A DNA stretch of 64,000 nt from Daphnia pulex (Eukaryota > Arthropoda > Branchiopoda > Diplostraca > Daphniidae): positions 13,938,974 through 14,002,973 of the forward strand of contig NC_060024.1 of assembly GCF_021134715.1 (NCBI RefSeq), read 5' to 3'. This document shows, piece by piece, positions 25,740 through 36,231 of the stretch. Every line of letters starts with the position of its first letter. Positions within the stretch are counted from its first letter, which is position 1. A model generated the notes under the pieces. That model did no database searches. It saw only the letters and a program-made list of their open reading frames with translations, and was not told where the DNA came from. The translations under genes were made by a program, and so were the position numbers.

Positions 25740-27046
25740 CAGAAACAGCAATGAAACATAATACATGTCTGATAAGCATATGGCTTATTGACAGCAGTAA
25801 TTACTCAGTTATAAATTATCAGGCCTAAATAAATATTATGCTACTATCTATCTCTCATTTTGTGGTTGATAAATAAATCGGTGGGACCATTAACTATAAC
25901 CAAAAACTTTCTAAAACGCTCATTCCATGGGAATAACGTGCACTAGTATAAGGAATAAAATGTAATTGACTTACTGAATAGAGGATAACAAGACTCCATG
26001 AGACGTAATAGTGAAATAAGTAGGCAATGTGCTTGGCAACTCATTCGTGCATGCCCAACAACGACACTGCCCATGCAAAATTGCACCAACTAAAAATAAA
26101 CCAGGCAGAATGTTATTATTCATGTCATGTATAATAATTTATTTAAGTCATCATTACCAAACTTGACAGTTGATTTCGCTGATTAAGAAACTTGACACCA
26201 TGATGGCACGAACGATAAATGGGCATCATTTCCCCTCCCCTAATTCAAAGGCGCGAAAAGATAATTGACGTGGTTTTTCCAGGTGCGGTTTTGCCAGATT
26301 TGTGAGAAATTGTTCTTTCCTTTATATTAAAAACAAAACAAACAAGAAATTTAGATTCGGTTACAATTTCCTTGAGCAAGTAAAATATTTTAAAACTTAC
26401 CCATACAACATTCCCGTGTGAGTCGAGCGAGCGTGAAATAATATCTGCATGGAATGCGTGTCACGGAAATTCACGAAAACATTATCACGAGAGATTTTTC
26501 GGTTGAAGAAATTTCTTATTCTGTGGTTTCGCTCGTTTCATTTGCTTAAAGAGGACAGAATTTATACGATGCAGATGAGCTCAAAAGAGCAAAGAAAAAC
26601 CTCTGGGCAACTTTTTCTTAAATAGTTGAATGCTGGGATATAATAAACACAGTGTTCATTGTGTAGTCTGGTGTAAAATGAGTTTACTATGTTGTTTCTT
26701 GTGAGAGTGCTGGAGAAAACGACTTGTTGTTGCCACTTAATTCCATAACTGCTACAGTTTCAAACTCTCAGTCCAACGTCTGAAGCATTTGAGTAAGCAC
26801 CAACTGTCTGGGCGTCTCATTATTGCCTATCAACCAGAAGAAGAGTTAGGACACCACATAATTGCACGTACACTTTTTCACTGGTTAGGCACGTCGTACT
26901 TGCCACATTAAATGTCGTTCAATTCGCCAAGGATGAGACGATCACCCTGGAAGGTAAATTTTGATTTATTATTTTATCTACTTGAAACAATTGCTGTTAA
27001 AGATTTAGACGTTTAATTTTAAATTTCACCTGTGCAGGTAGTCGAT
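25740..27046. other. Intergenic; 3' UTR of CUB 1 and 5' region of CUB 2
   Basis: The poly(A) signal of CUB 1 lies at 25828-25833. A likely noncoding first exon of CUB 2 ends near 26951 at a GTAAAT donor, and its second exon starts after the AG at 27037-27038, nine bases before the ATG. No other gene seen. Confidence 0.4.
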
Positions 27047-30000
27047 ATGCGCCAACAAGTTTTCGTTGTGTTTTTCATCCATTGCATTCTGGTCATATCG
27101 TTCACTTCGGCAGGTACCTATCACAGAACTAAAACTGATAATTATTTAATTATAAGGGACAATTAAATCTCGTATTCTATTAGGGAAAACACCTTTTTTG
27201 AAAAACAAGTCGATTGAGACGGAAAGTAAATCGTCCATTACCGTATTCGATCCAGAGTACATTGAGATGAATGACAATCTACCACAAACTATTCTGCGAT
27301 TGTCACAAAATCTCATCCATCCAGCAACATCTGATTTTCTTCCGGACACGGATAGCCGCCATTTAGTTGGCCAAACAACCACCAATCCACCCGCTGACAG
27401 TTGGGATCGAAATTCTGCAGGTATAAATAAAACTATTGACTGAGATTATTCCATGTTTTAATAATTCACGAAAATAACGTAATAGATACCTGCGGAGGTA
27501 CCGTCAATGTCCCCTTGTCCTTTGATCGACTCACACCGTTCGAATCGTCACAATTTCCGGAAGAACGCGCTTATCCTTTAGTTTGCCGCTGGATTGTCAA
27601 GGTATTATACAACTCAATAAAGCGTTACGGTAATTGGCGCATTAAACTGAAATCTGAAATGGTAACCAGGTACCGAGTAAGAATTGCAGTCTGGCACGAA
27701 TCACGTTGAGAGTGGACGGTCGTAGTCGATTGCCGGATGTGGTCGGATGCGCTGGAGGATTTTACCGTGTTTATCCATTCATGAAGGAAGCAAAGTATGC
27801 CCAATATTCCGCCTGTACACTCTGAAATTGATCTAATAACAATCCCGTTAAATCTGTACTTGCGAAATGTAGAATTTGCGGGCGCATTGGCGACGTTCCG
27901 CCCTTCCAGTGGTACGTCGACAACCACCAACCAAAAGATGTGACCATTATTATGGATAATACAGGAATCGGTGACGGAAACCCTGAGGGTTTGTCATTTA
28001 CCCTTCAAGGTAATACAACTTTCAAAATTGGGTGAACAATACAAAAGTAAATTTAAAAAAAATCAGGTGAATGTGTGAATGACAAGATGATTGGAGTCAG
28101 AAAGGAAAACGTCAGATTCAGTCGACGCTGGATAAATCGACAAATCGAAGATTTTGAAGCCGGAGAAGGGCCTAGAATAATTATCAAGCCCAGCCATGGT
28201 CTCAAACATCAAATTCCCGTTACAAAAGTACCCAAAACTACTTCAACTAGCACAGCACCAACTAAACAACCAGCTGTTTTTAATGACAATAATCCTGAAA
28301 TCGAACCTTGGCTCATCTCGCAATCCACCGAATCCAGCCATCCATCATATTCGTCGGATTCAGTCACCTATTTCCCTTCGTCAACAGAAAAAACAAATCA
28401 GTGGCCATCATCGACGACCGTTCGCCCACCCACAACTTATTTCAACGACTATCAAGACATTCCATGGGTTATTCTGAAATCTCCTGAGCAAACAGACGAC
28501 CATTATTCATCATCATCGTTTGAAATTTACCCACATAATAACCAAGCCGATAATGTGAAACAAGTCCCAGAAATGACGACTACAAATCCGTGGCTGGCTC
28601 TGAAATCTGCTTACCTTCGTAAAAATTCTACGTTTTCGCCATTAAAGTCAACATCCCCCTACAATCAACATTACTATTCAAATAACCCAAACCGCAATAT
28701 CATAAACAGGGAAATACTTAACACTGAAATCACTTCTCTACTACCTAGGACAACAGCTAAATATATTCCTACAACTGGCAGGCCAATGACGACCGATCTG
28801 CCAACAACCGAACCACCAACTACTCCTGAAGTTACTTCTAACCTCATCAGATATTCGACACAGCCACAAACGACCATTTTGAATCATAATAAGTTAAATT
28901 ATTTTCCTACCTTTCCAGCATCAAACGAAACAATAGTGGCAACGAATACCTTCACCAGTCCAGCACCAACAGAGCCCAGTCGAACTGTCAAAGTTGGATC
29001 ACCTGAGAACGACGCCAATATTTCTACCATCAGCTTGAAGGAAGAGAAATCTAGTTTGACCAAATTACAACAGACATTTAAGCGAACTTACAACAAATTA
29101 ATGAAAATCATGTCCTAAATAACATACTAACACATAATAAGATTTGTTTAGCTTATCGGAATGAGTGTAGCCATCGATCCCCTGAATTGAAACCTATAAA
29201 AATTTGTGGAATAAAGTATGAAAACATAGATGTTATTGCATTTGTTTAATATTTCTTGAGTACTACAGATGAAAAGAATTTTGACAAAACAATATTCTTT
29301 TTTTCTTTTTAAAGCATATAAACATAAAGAAAAAATTGTTCGAACAGGAAACGAAACTTTTAAAAGAAATATTGGATCGCATTTTTGTCCGCCCATCTCA
29401 CTGCGATAACCTCTAATAATCTACAACAGTTATTTTTACCGAATTCCAATGCTTCTCTTGAGCCATGGTTCTCATACGCTCAGGGTTCACATTTCCACAG
29501 TCTCTTAAATAAATGTTGGACAAAGGATTCGCTTCGTTCAGAAAAAAATCGATTCCTTTCTGGCTCACATTAGAACAACCGTACAACTTTAACTTGGTCA
29601 AATACTTGAAACTGTTTCTAGTGCAAGCTTCCTCAAGCATCTGGTCATCAAGAGTGAAACAATTTTCTAAGGAAATCTTTGTAAGAGTAGGGGAAGATAA
29701 AAGCAAAAGTAAGAGTTTGCGTGAAATAGCGAATGGAGAATAATAAGAAGACAGAGAGATGTCTTCCAACATCCTTAACGGAAATACTTCCTTTGGAAAA
29801 CAATGAGAAGAGTGGACGCGGTCATCTACCACAGGTTCAGGAGTATCCTGACCGGTACTTTTTATAACAAGTCGCAAACGGCGAATGTTCGGGCAGCTCT
29901 CGATGATGAGATAGACTTCTTCACTCGTTACTTTCATCGATACATTTAACTCTTCAAGTGTATGGCCACGAGCTTGTAGAAGAGGAATTACTCCGCCACG
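27036..30000 (+). repeat. Segmental duplication A, copy 1
   Basis: From the 5' UTR acceptor of CUB 2 through CUB 2 and into the 3' end of LRR 3, the sequence is nearly identical to 36216-39190 (offset about 9.18 kb). The right-hand boundary is approximate because similarity fades into general paralogy in the LRR gene. Confidence 0.85.
27047..29118 (+). CDS. Secreted CUB-like protein (CUB 2)
   Basis: Six exons: 27047-27113, 27184-27420, 27486-27601, 27670-27794, 27873-28009, 28067-29118; 577 residues. Exon 1 is a signal peptide ending SFTSAG, split by a phase-1 intron as in all members. Residues about 102-228 form one CUB-like domain with the six-cysteine pattern. After it comes the conserved block SRRWINRQIEDFEAGEGPR and a Thr/Pro/Asn-rich tail with IPWVILKSP and NPWLALKSA motifs. 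The tail ends TFKRTYNKLMKIMS, a basic-hydrophobic end shared with CUB 4 and, more loosely, CUB 5. Likely extracellular; no enzyme motif. It converges on LRR 3, whose stop is only 295 bases away. AATAAA at 29210-29215. Its near-identical copy is CUB 4. Confidence 0.87.
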
Positions 30001-31188
30001 AATAGAGACTGACGACTTGAAGGAAAACCCAATTTCGAGATTTTTTAGTTGTTTAAGTTCTCGAAAACCTAAAATAAAATTTCATTCAATTTCCCTACAC
30101 GTGCGAATACCATTACTTCAGATTTTTCTCACCTAATAACTCCTCATTCGTAAATCCTACGTCGTCTACATGTACGAAAAGATCGACGAGTGACGGGCAC
30201 ATGTCAACCATCAATGAAACGCTGCCTTTCTTATAGGGGACTTTGTTTGGCATAGCCATTAACAACTTGGTTAAGGAATATTTTTTTGATTCTCTGTCGT
30301 CATTACGAATTCCACGAAAAATTTGTAGGATATCAGATTTAATGTCGAAATCTAATTCTTTCAGCTCTGGTAAATGTTCGATAGCAAATCGAATTCCGAT
30401 ATGAGTCACTGCCGTTCTCCTAACTGATAATTTGTGAAGGGAACTTTGACCGTTGCAGAAAACTTGCATTGCAGAGTCGGTCACGCCAGGGCACGAATTC
30501 ACTCGCAATTCCCTTGGGAAAAAAATTAAGTGGACATAAAGAAAGTTTATTTACTTCATTAAAGTAGATTCTACCTTAGTTTTGGTTTATCAGTTAATCC
30601 AAGATTGATCATGCAACTAGCACCGTAAATTGTACCAGACAAATCAAGGATCTGCAGGTGTTCGAAAAAATGCAACATGGGAGTAAAAGTATCTTCTACT
30701 TGATTTGATGGCAATTTATTGTATAAACTCATCTTCAGTGTAGTGAGTTGCTGTAATTGCAAAAAGTTGTTCGTTTTTAATTGATTTCTATATAAAAATG
30801 ACGGATTAATTTTTACCGAACATCTAACCGATGCTAAACGCACGATTCGAAGACTGTCAGTGATATGCATATTACTTTTAGATAAATCCAGAATTTTCAA
30901 ATGTGGGTTCAGGAGCAATTCAAACATCTCCTTTGTAATAACCCAGTGGTTTCTTTCGACCCATTCAAGAGTCATGTACTCCAGACAATGTGAAGCTGTG
31001 TGTAGTCAAAATGGCATTATCAAATAAAAGCACACAATTATTGCAAAGAAAAGACACTCACGCAGAAGCTTAAAGAGGCTGGAAACATAATCCGAACTAC
31101 GCAATGCCGTCCATTTCTCCACGTTATCGACGATACTGTCCATACACAATTCTGCCAGAGATTTGTGGTACCATTTGGGCTGAGGCAT
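29413..31188 (-). CDS. Leucine-rich-repeat protein 3
   Basis: Five exons, minus strand: 31062-31188, 30817-30995, 30575-30750, 30133-30512, 29413-30068; 505 residues. It starts MPQPKWYHKSLAELCMDSIV; the core SLAELCMDSI fits the elongin BC-box spacing (S-L-x3-C-x3-I). LRR units follow, including phrases LKILDLS and CSNVSQKGIDFFLN. The last large exon of LRR 1/2 is split here by an extra intron (30069-30132), so LRR 3-5 form a subfamily. Compared with LRR 4 and 5 there is a short deletion in exon 4 (the segment before NKVPYKKGSVSLM). No signal peptide. Convergent with CUB 2. Proposed cullin-2 receptor role is inference only. Confidence 0.85.
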
Positions 31189-31529
31189 GTTGATTGTTGA
31201 AGATAATGGTTAAGAGAACACAGTGAAGGACTTCAGTGAAAACCAAGACGCACACAAAACGAACATCAACGATCACACTAGAGATTTTTCTAAATGTTTC
31301 TCTCCGCCCCTCCTAACAGAGTGACAGTAAGGCGTCCATAAAGGCGCGAACGGAATAATTGCGTTGAAGGAAAGATGCACCATTGCCAGATTTCTTTTAC
31401 AACTCGCGTGAGTCGATAAAATTAGAAAAAAATGAACTAAATTTCCTCACAAAAAAGAAAAAAGTAAATTGCAAATAATGTTCAACAGCAAATAATTAAA
31501 AATAATGAATATCCCTTTCTTCTCATGTC
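31189..31529. other. 5' flank of LRR 3
   Basis: About 31440-31530 resembles 34000-34090, the region between LRR 4 and CUB 3, which suggests that a divergent CUB gene once began here. No intact gene. Confidence 0.4.
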
Positions 31530-31700
31530 CAGTCTCACAGACTAAGACTAGGATCACTCGTACACCAGTTGAAAACGATGCAAATATTTTTTGATCACTT
31601 AGAAAAAGAGAAATTTAGTTTAATATCCAAATTACTTCAACTTAAAATTAAATTAAAGCGAGCTTACAAGTTATTGCAAATCATGTCCTAATTGAATAAA
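31530..31700 (+). pseudogene. Relic of the 3' end of a CUB-family gene
   Basis: The plus strand here aligns by eye with the last about 150 bases of CUB 2 (28985-29118): the GAAAACGATGCAAATATTT block, the GAGAAATTTAGTTT block, and the AATCATGTCCTAA end including the stop position. Reading frame is broken by in-frame stops and small indels. Upstream sequence instead resembles the intergenic region before CUB 3, so the body of the gene appears deleted. It sits convergent to LRR 4, where an intact CUB gene would be expected. Confidence 0.65.
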
Positions 31701-31982
31701 TGTAGTGTAGGATTTTTTAAGTTTATTTAAATTTACACCCAATTGTAAAAAGGTGTGGAATGAAGTTCAATTGTAAAATGAAACAAGACACATATTGAAT
31801 TCCGTGACTATTTAATCTTGACTCGTGTACACCAGATAAAGAATCTTATGAGAATTCCAGGTGAGGATTTTATGAAAGCATACAGTATAAACATAAGGAA
31901 ATAAGTGTTTGCTGTTTGGGCAGGAAAAACGACGAGTTAAAAAAAAAAACATTGGATAGCATTTTCTTACTGCAATCACCTC

Positions 31983-33779
31983 TTAATCTTCAACATTCCA
32001 CTTGACATTCCAGTGCTTCCCTTCTAGCATCATTTTAAAACGATCACAGTTCACATTTCCACAGTATTCTACAGAAATGTCGTCTAAAGGATTCGTTTCG
32101 TTCAGAAAAAAATCGATGCCTTTCTGGCTCACATTAGAACAACCGTAAAGGTTTAACTTGGTCAAATACTTGAAACTGTTTTTAGCGCAAGCTTCCTCAA
32201 TGATCTGGTCATCAAGCGTGAAACTATTATATATGGAAACCGCTGTAAGAGCAGGGGAAGACAAAAGCAATAGCAACAATTTGCGTGAAATAGGGAATGG
32301 AGAATAATAAGAAGACAGAGAGATGTCTTCCAGCATCCTTAACGGAATTACTTCCTTTGGGGAACAATGAGAAGAGTGGCCGCCATCATCTACCACAGGT
32401 TCAGGAGTATCCTGACCGGTACTTTTTATTACAAGTCCCAAATGGCGAATGTTCGGGCAGCTCTCGATGATGAGGTAGACTTCTTCACTCGTTACTTCCA
32501 TCAATAAAGATAACGTTTCAAGTGTAAGGCCACGAACTTGTAGAAGAGGAATTACTCCGCCACGAATAGAGACTGACGACCCCTGATCAATTTCGATATT
32601 TTTTAGTTTTTGAAGCTGTCCAAAACCTGAAATAAAAATGCTTTTTTAATTTCCCATGAATACTATTACTTCAGATTTTTCTCACCTAATAACTCCTCAT
32701 TCGTAAATCCTACGTCGTCTACATGTATGAAAAGATCGACGAGCGACGGACACATGTCAACCATCAATGAAACGCTGCCTTTTTCATAGGGGACTTTGTC
32801 TGGCACATTCCACATGCTATTCAGCATAATCAACTTGGCCAAGGAATATCTTTTTGATTCTCTGTTGTCATTACGAATTCCACGAAAAACATTGAGGATA
32901 TCAAACTTATTTTCGCAATATAACTCTTTCAGCTCTGGCAAGTGTTCGATAGCAAATCTAATTCCGATAAGAGTCACTTCCGTTCTCCTAACTGATAATT
33001 TGTGAAGGGAACTTTGACCGTTACAAAAAACTTCAACTACAGAATCAGTCACACCAGGGCAGTAATCAACTAGCAACTCCCTAGGGGAAAAAAATATAAA
33101 ATGTACAATCAATTTATTTGCTTAAAGTAGAGTAGAACCTACTTTATTTTTGGTTTACAAGTTGATCCAAGTTTGAGCATGCAACATGCACCATAAATTG
33201 TGGAAGATAAATCAAGAATTTGCAAGAACTCAAAACGCTGCAAAATAGAAGCAAAAGCCTCTTCTACTTCAAAATTTCTATTTTCATTGAAAAAAGAACC
33301 CCAGCCATCATGAATCTTCAGTGTAGTGAGTTGCTGTAATTGCAAAGAGTTACACATAAATTTACTACTATTATAATGCAGAATTAACTATTGGTCTATA
33401 TACCAAACATCTGTCAGATGCCAGACGAACGATGCGAAGATTTCTTTCTGCATCACGTCCAGTGCCCAGTTTTGATAAATCCAGAACTTTCACGTGTTGG
33501 CTTAAAAGTAAATCAAACATGTCCTCTGTTATCGAGTAGTTTTCCAAGCGACATTCAGTCATGTACTCCAGACAATGTGAAGCTGTGTGTAGTCAAAATG
33601 GCATAATAAAATAACAGTAGTAATAGATACCAACTTTTTTATAGACACTCACGCAGTAAATAAAAATTACAGGAAACATCCTCCGAGCTACGCAATGCCG
33701 TCCATTTCTCCATGTTATCGGCGATATTTTCCATGCACAATGCCGAAAGAGATTTTCCATACCATTTCGGCTGAGGCAT
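31983..33779 (-). CDS. Leucine-rich-repeat protein 4
   Basis: Five exons, minus strand: 33653-33779, 33404-33582, 33143-33333, 32686-33080, 31983-32626; 511 residues. It starts MPQPKWYGKSLSALCMENI, with SLSALCMENI fitting an elongin BC-box. The donor of exon 3 is shifted by one base relative to the paralogues (GT at 33142), and the acceptor compensates, keeping the frame. LRR phrases as in LRR 3 (IRFAIEHLPELKEL, CSNVSQKGIDFFLN). The 5' half and upstream flank are near-identical to LRR 5. Its convergent CUB partner is only the relic at 31.5-31.7 kb. Confidence 0.85.
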
Positions 33780-36213
33780 ATTAAAGAAATTAGTTGATAA
33801 CAAAATCGACTAACTGAAAGACCTCAAAATACAAAATGGCACTCAAAACAGTCAACGAAAAAAGTTTAATTATTCTCTGTCGTCCTTTGCCCTCTGGGCT
33901 CGAAAAATCGGTTGGCATTATATTTACGAGATGCACTATTGCCAAATTTAAAAAATTGTCGAGCGCAAAATTAAGAAACGAACCAAAATTCGCTGACAAC
34001 AAAATGCAAAATGCAAATTGCAAATAATATTCTCAACGAAATAATTGAAAAAAATGAGCATATAATATCCTTTGTTCGCGTCCATTTTCAAAATGTAAAT
34101 GTTACTACCTCCCGCGTGTTTTCAGACGCTCCAGTTTTCGCGTAAACAACCAAACGAACCGGGAAGAAATTGTCTGTCAATTTATGTGTGGCCACTGAAT
34201 TCGAGTGTTTAGAAATTCACCAAATGCCTCCTATGTCCATTTCCATTTTTTGGTGGAGAGAAAGATCCCGTTTAGCCGTTTTAAGGTGAATGGGAATGAA
34301 TTTAACGAAGCAAAGACGAGAACAAGACAAACCTAGTTTCTATTTGCATCATCAGCACGTGTGTTGTGTGCAATCAGCTGTGAATGTTGTAGCTTATTGT
34401 CAATATGTAGAGAGTGTGGGGAAAGAGGAAGAATAGGTCCCATTCCATTCGTGAATTTGTCCAGTGTCCGTTCGACTTTTGTCTCTGAAACATTTCGACA
34501 AACTCGTCTCTGACGATAAAAACTATCGATTATCTGTTGGTGATTTTCATTTTAGTGCGTTGTAATATGTCATGCAACTCCCAATCGCGTCCAGGAATCC
34601 CAAATGGAAAGGTGCGAAATCAAATCTCGATCGTTTTATTATTGCCAATTGACATGTTATATTTCAATTGTTTTCAACTACATTGCAGACAAACAAAATG
34701 GTCAAATCGTTTCTCCTCTTGTGGCTATTTCATTTGGCAACTGTCTTGTCCTTATCGGCAGGTAAACACTTGGCAAACTGCATAGTTTTGATTTTGATTT
34801 TCAATTTCTCCTTATATTTGTTGATCAGGTTACTACAGGCAAGATAATGGTCGATTACCGTTGATTGGAAATAGCCCGATGACGTCAGTAGGAACGCCGC
34901 TAACTGGCAGCAACATACCAGAAGGTATTTATTACACACAAACACATACAGAGGAGAGTCTGAAAATAATAATAGGACACGGGAACTATAATAATCTACT
35001 ATTATTACAGCACCACTTGTCGCCACTTCACTCGGCCCGTTGACCGCCAATAGCCGCCCCGTTAGGAGAGTCCCTTATGTTTCTGGTAAATAATAATAAT
35101 CAATTTAGGATACTATCTGATAACAGATGCTTTTTTAACAAGTAGCACATTCAAGCATAGCTCTTGATGGTTGGTTTGATCTTAAATTCAATTAGAACTG
35201 ATGATGAAATTGATTTTGTATGGAAATCAGACACCTGCGGAGGCTCCGTGAATATCCCCCTGTCGTTTGAACGACTTTTGCCGTACAAATCGACACATTT
35301 CCCGTCGAGACGCGATTACCCGATGCTCTGCGTTTGGAATTTCACAGTAAGAATTTAGTTTTTCGTCACGGTGAGATGATTGTATGGTTTTGTTTTAAAG
35401 GTGCAACACGACGGCTGTCGTCGGGCTCGACTGACGATGCGATTGGACGGACGGAGTCGATTGCCGGATGTGGACGGATGCAGCAAAGGATATTACACGG
35501 TTTCACCCAACATGAGGGGCGCCAGGTATATTTCTATTTAATTTTAGTAGGTCACGCAATTATGTTATTGATATTAAAGAAACGATTGTTATATAATTAC
35601 AAGAATTTGCGGACATGTTGGCGACGTTCCGGCCTTCCATTGGTACGTCGACGCCTACCAGCCGGAAAATGAGGTCACAGTTGTCACGATGAAGAATTTG
35701 GGCATCAATGACGGATTCTCTGAAGGACTTTCGTTTACCCTCCAAGGTATATTAGGACCAAATAATTTTTAAAAAGATTTGAATAACAATTGCCTATAAT
35801 GAATGAAATTGGATATAATTATTAGGCGAATGTGCAGAGGAAGAATGGTCGTATGCCCGAACGACGACTGTCAACAAGGAGAACGCCAGATTGAATCGGC
35901 GTTGGATGAATCGAGTCATGGAAGATTACCTGGCCGGAGAAGGACCCAGAGTGACCGTCAACCGTGTCAAATTGCCGGTAACGAGCACTACTACTCCAGC
36001 CCCAACAACCACCACCACCACCAGTCGACCTAAACTGAATCATCCAGTTGTCTCTTCCGATAACAATTACTCCGGTGGCATCCAGTGGCTCCATTTGAAA
36101 TCGCCCGCCGATCTTCATTCGTCCAAAATTCACCAGAAATCAGCGATTGCCAAATTCCAGCCACCTCAAGTCGTGAACGAAACGATTCATGCCAATCGTT
36201 TCCATCAGTATCC
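33130..36213 (+). repeat. Segmental duplication B, copy 1
   Basis: From LRR 4 exon 3 through the LRR 4-CUB 3 intergenic region to near the end of CUB 3, the sequence is nearly identical to about 39765-42857 (offset about 6.64 kb). It ends abruptly at about 36213 inside the last CUB 3 exon, where copy 2 continues into the full-length CUB 5 tail. Confidence 0.88.
33780..34697. other. Divergent intergenic region, LRR 4 / CUB 3
   Basis: It holds the promoters of both genes and the noncoding first exon of CUB 3, which probably ends at the AAAG before a GTGCGA donor near 34611; the second exon begins after AG at 34687-34688. The same layout is kept in the copy at 40415-41340. No other gene. Confidence 0.45.
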
Positions 36214-36223
36214 ATCATTGTAG
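34698..36223 (+). CDS. Secreted CUB-like protein, C-terminally truncated (CUB 3)
   Basis: Seven exons: 34698-34761, 34829-34924, 35011-35085, 35231-35346, 35401-35525, 35604-35746, 35826-36223; 338 residues. Signal peptide exon (SFLLLWLFHLATVLSLSAG), two short linker exons, then a six-cysteine CUB-like domain at about 79-207 and the block NRRWMNRVMEDYLAGEGPR. The tail has a poly-Thr/Pro stretch and one IQWLHLKSP motif. Compared with its copy CUB 5 there is one extra base near 36190 (CATGCC versus CAGCC), which shifts the frame. The sequence then breaks off at about 36213 into foreign DNA that supplies the TAG at 36221. It therefore lacks the last about 140 residues, including the conserved basic C-terminus. 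No poly(A) signal lies between its stop and the next ATG. Whether it still makes a stable protein is unknown. Confidence 0.8.
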
Positions 36224-36231
36224 TCGATATG
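36207..36231 (+). other. Tandem-duplication junction joining CUB 3 to CUB 4
   Basis: Left of about 36213 the sequence follows the CUB 5 last exon; right of about 36221 it follows the CUB 2 5' UTR (TAGTCGATATG). Between them are about ten bases (CCATCAT-containing) that match neither side but echo the adjacent CCATCAG, like filler DNA from end joining. CUB 3's stop codon lies at 36221-36223 and the CUB 4 ATG at 36229. Confidence 0.8.
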
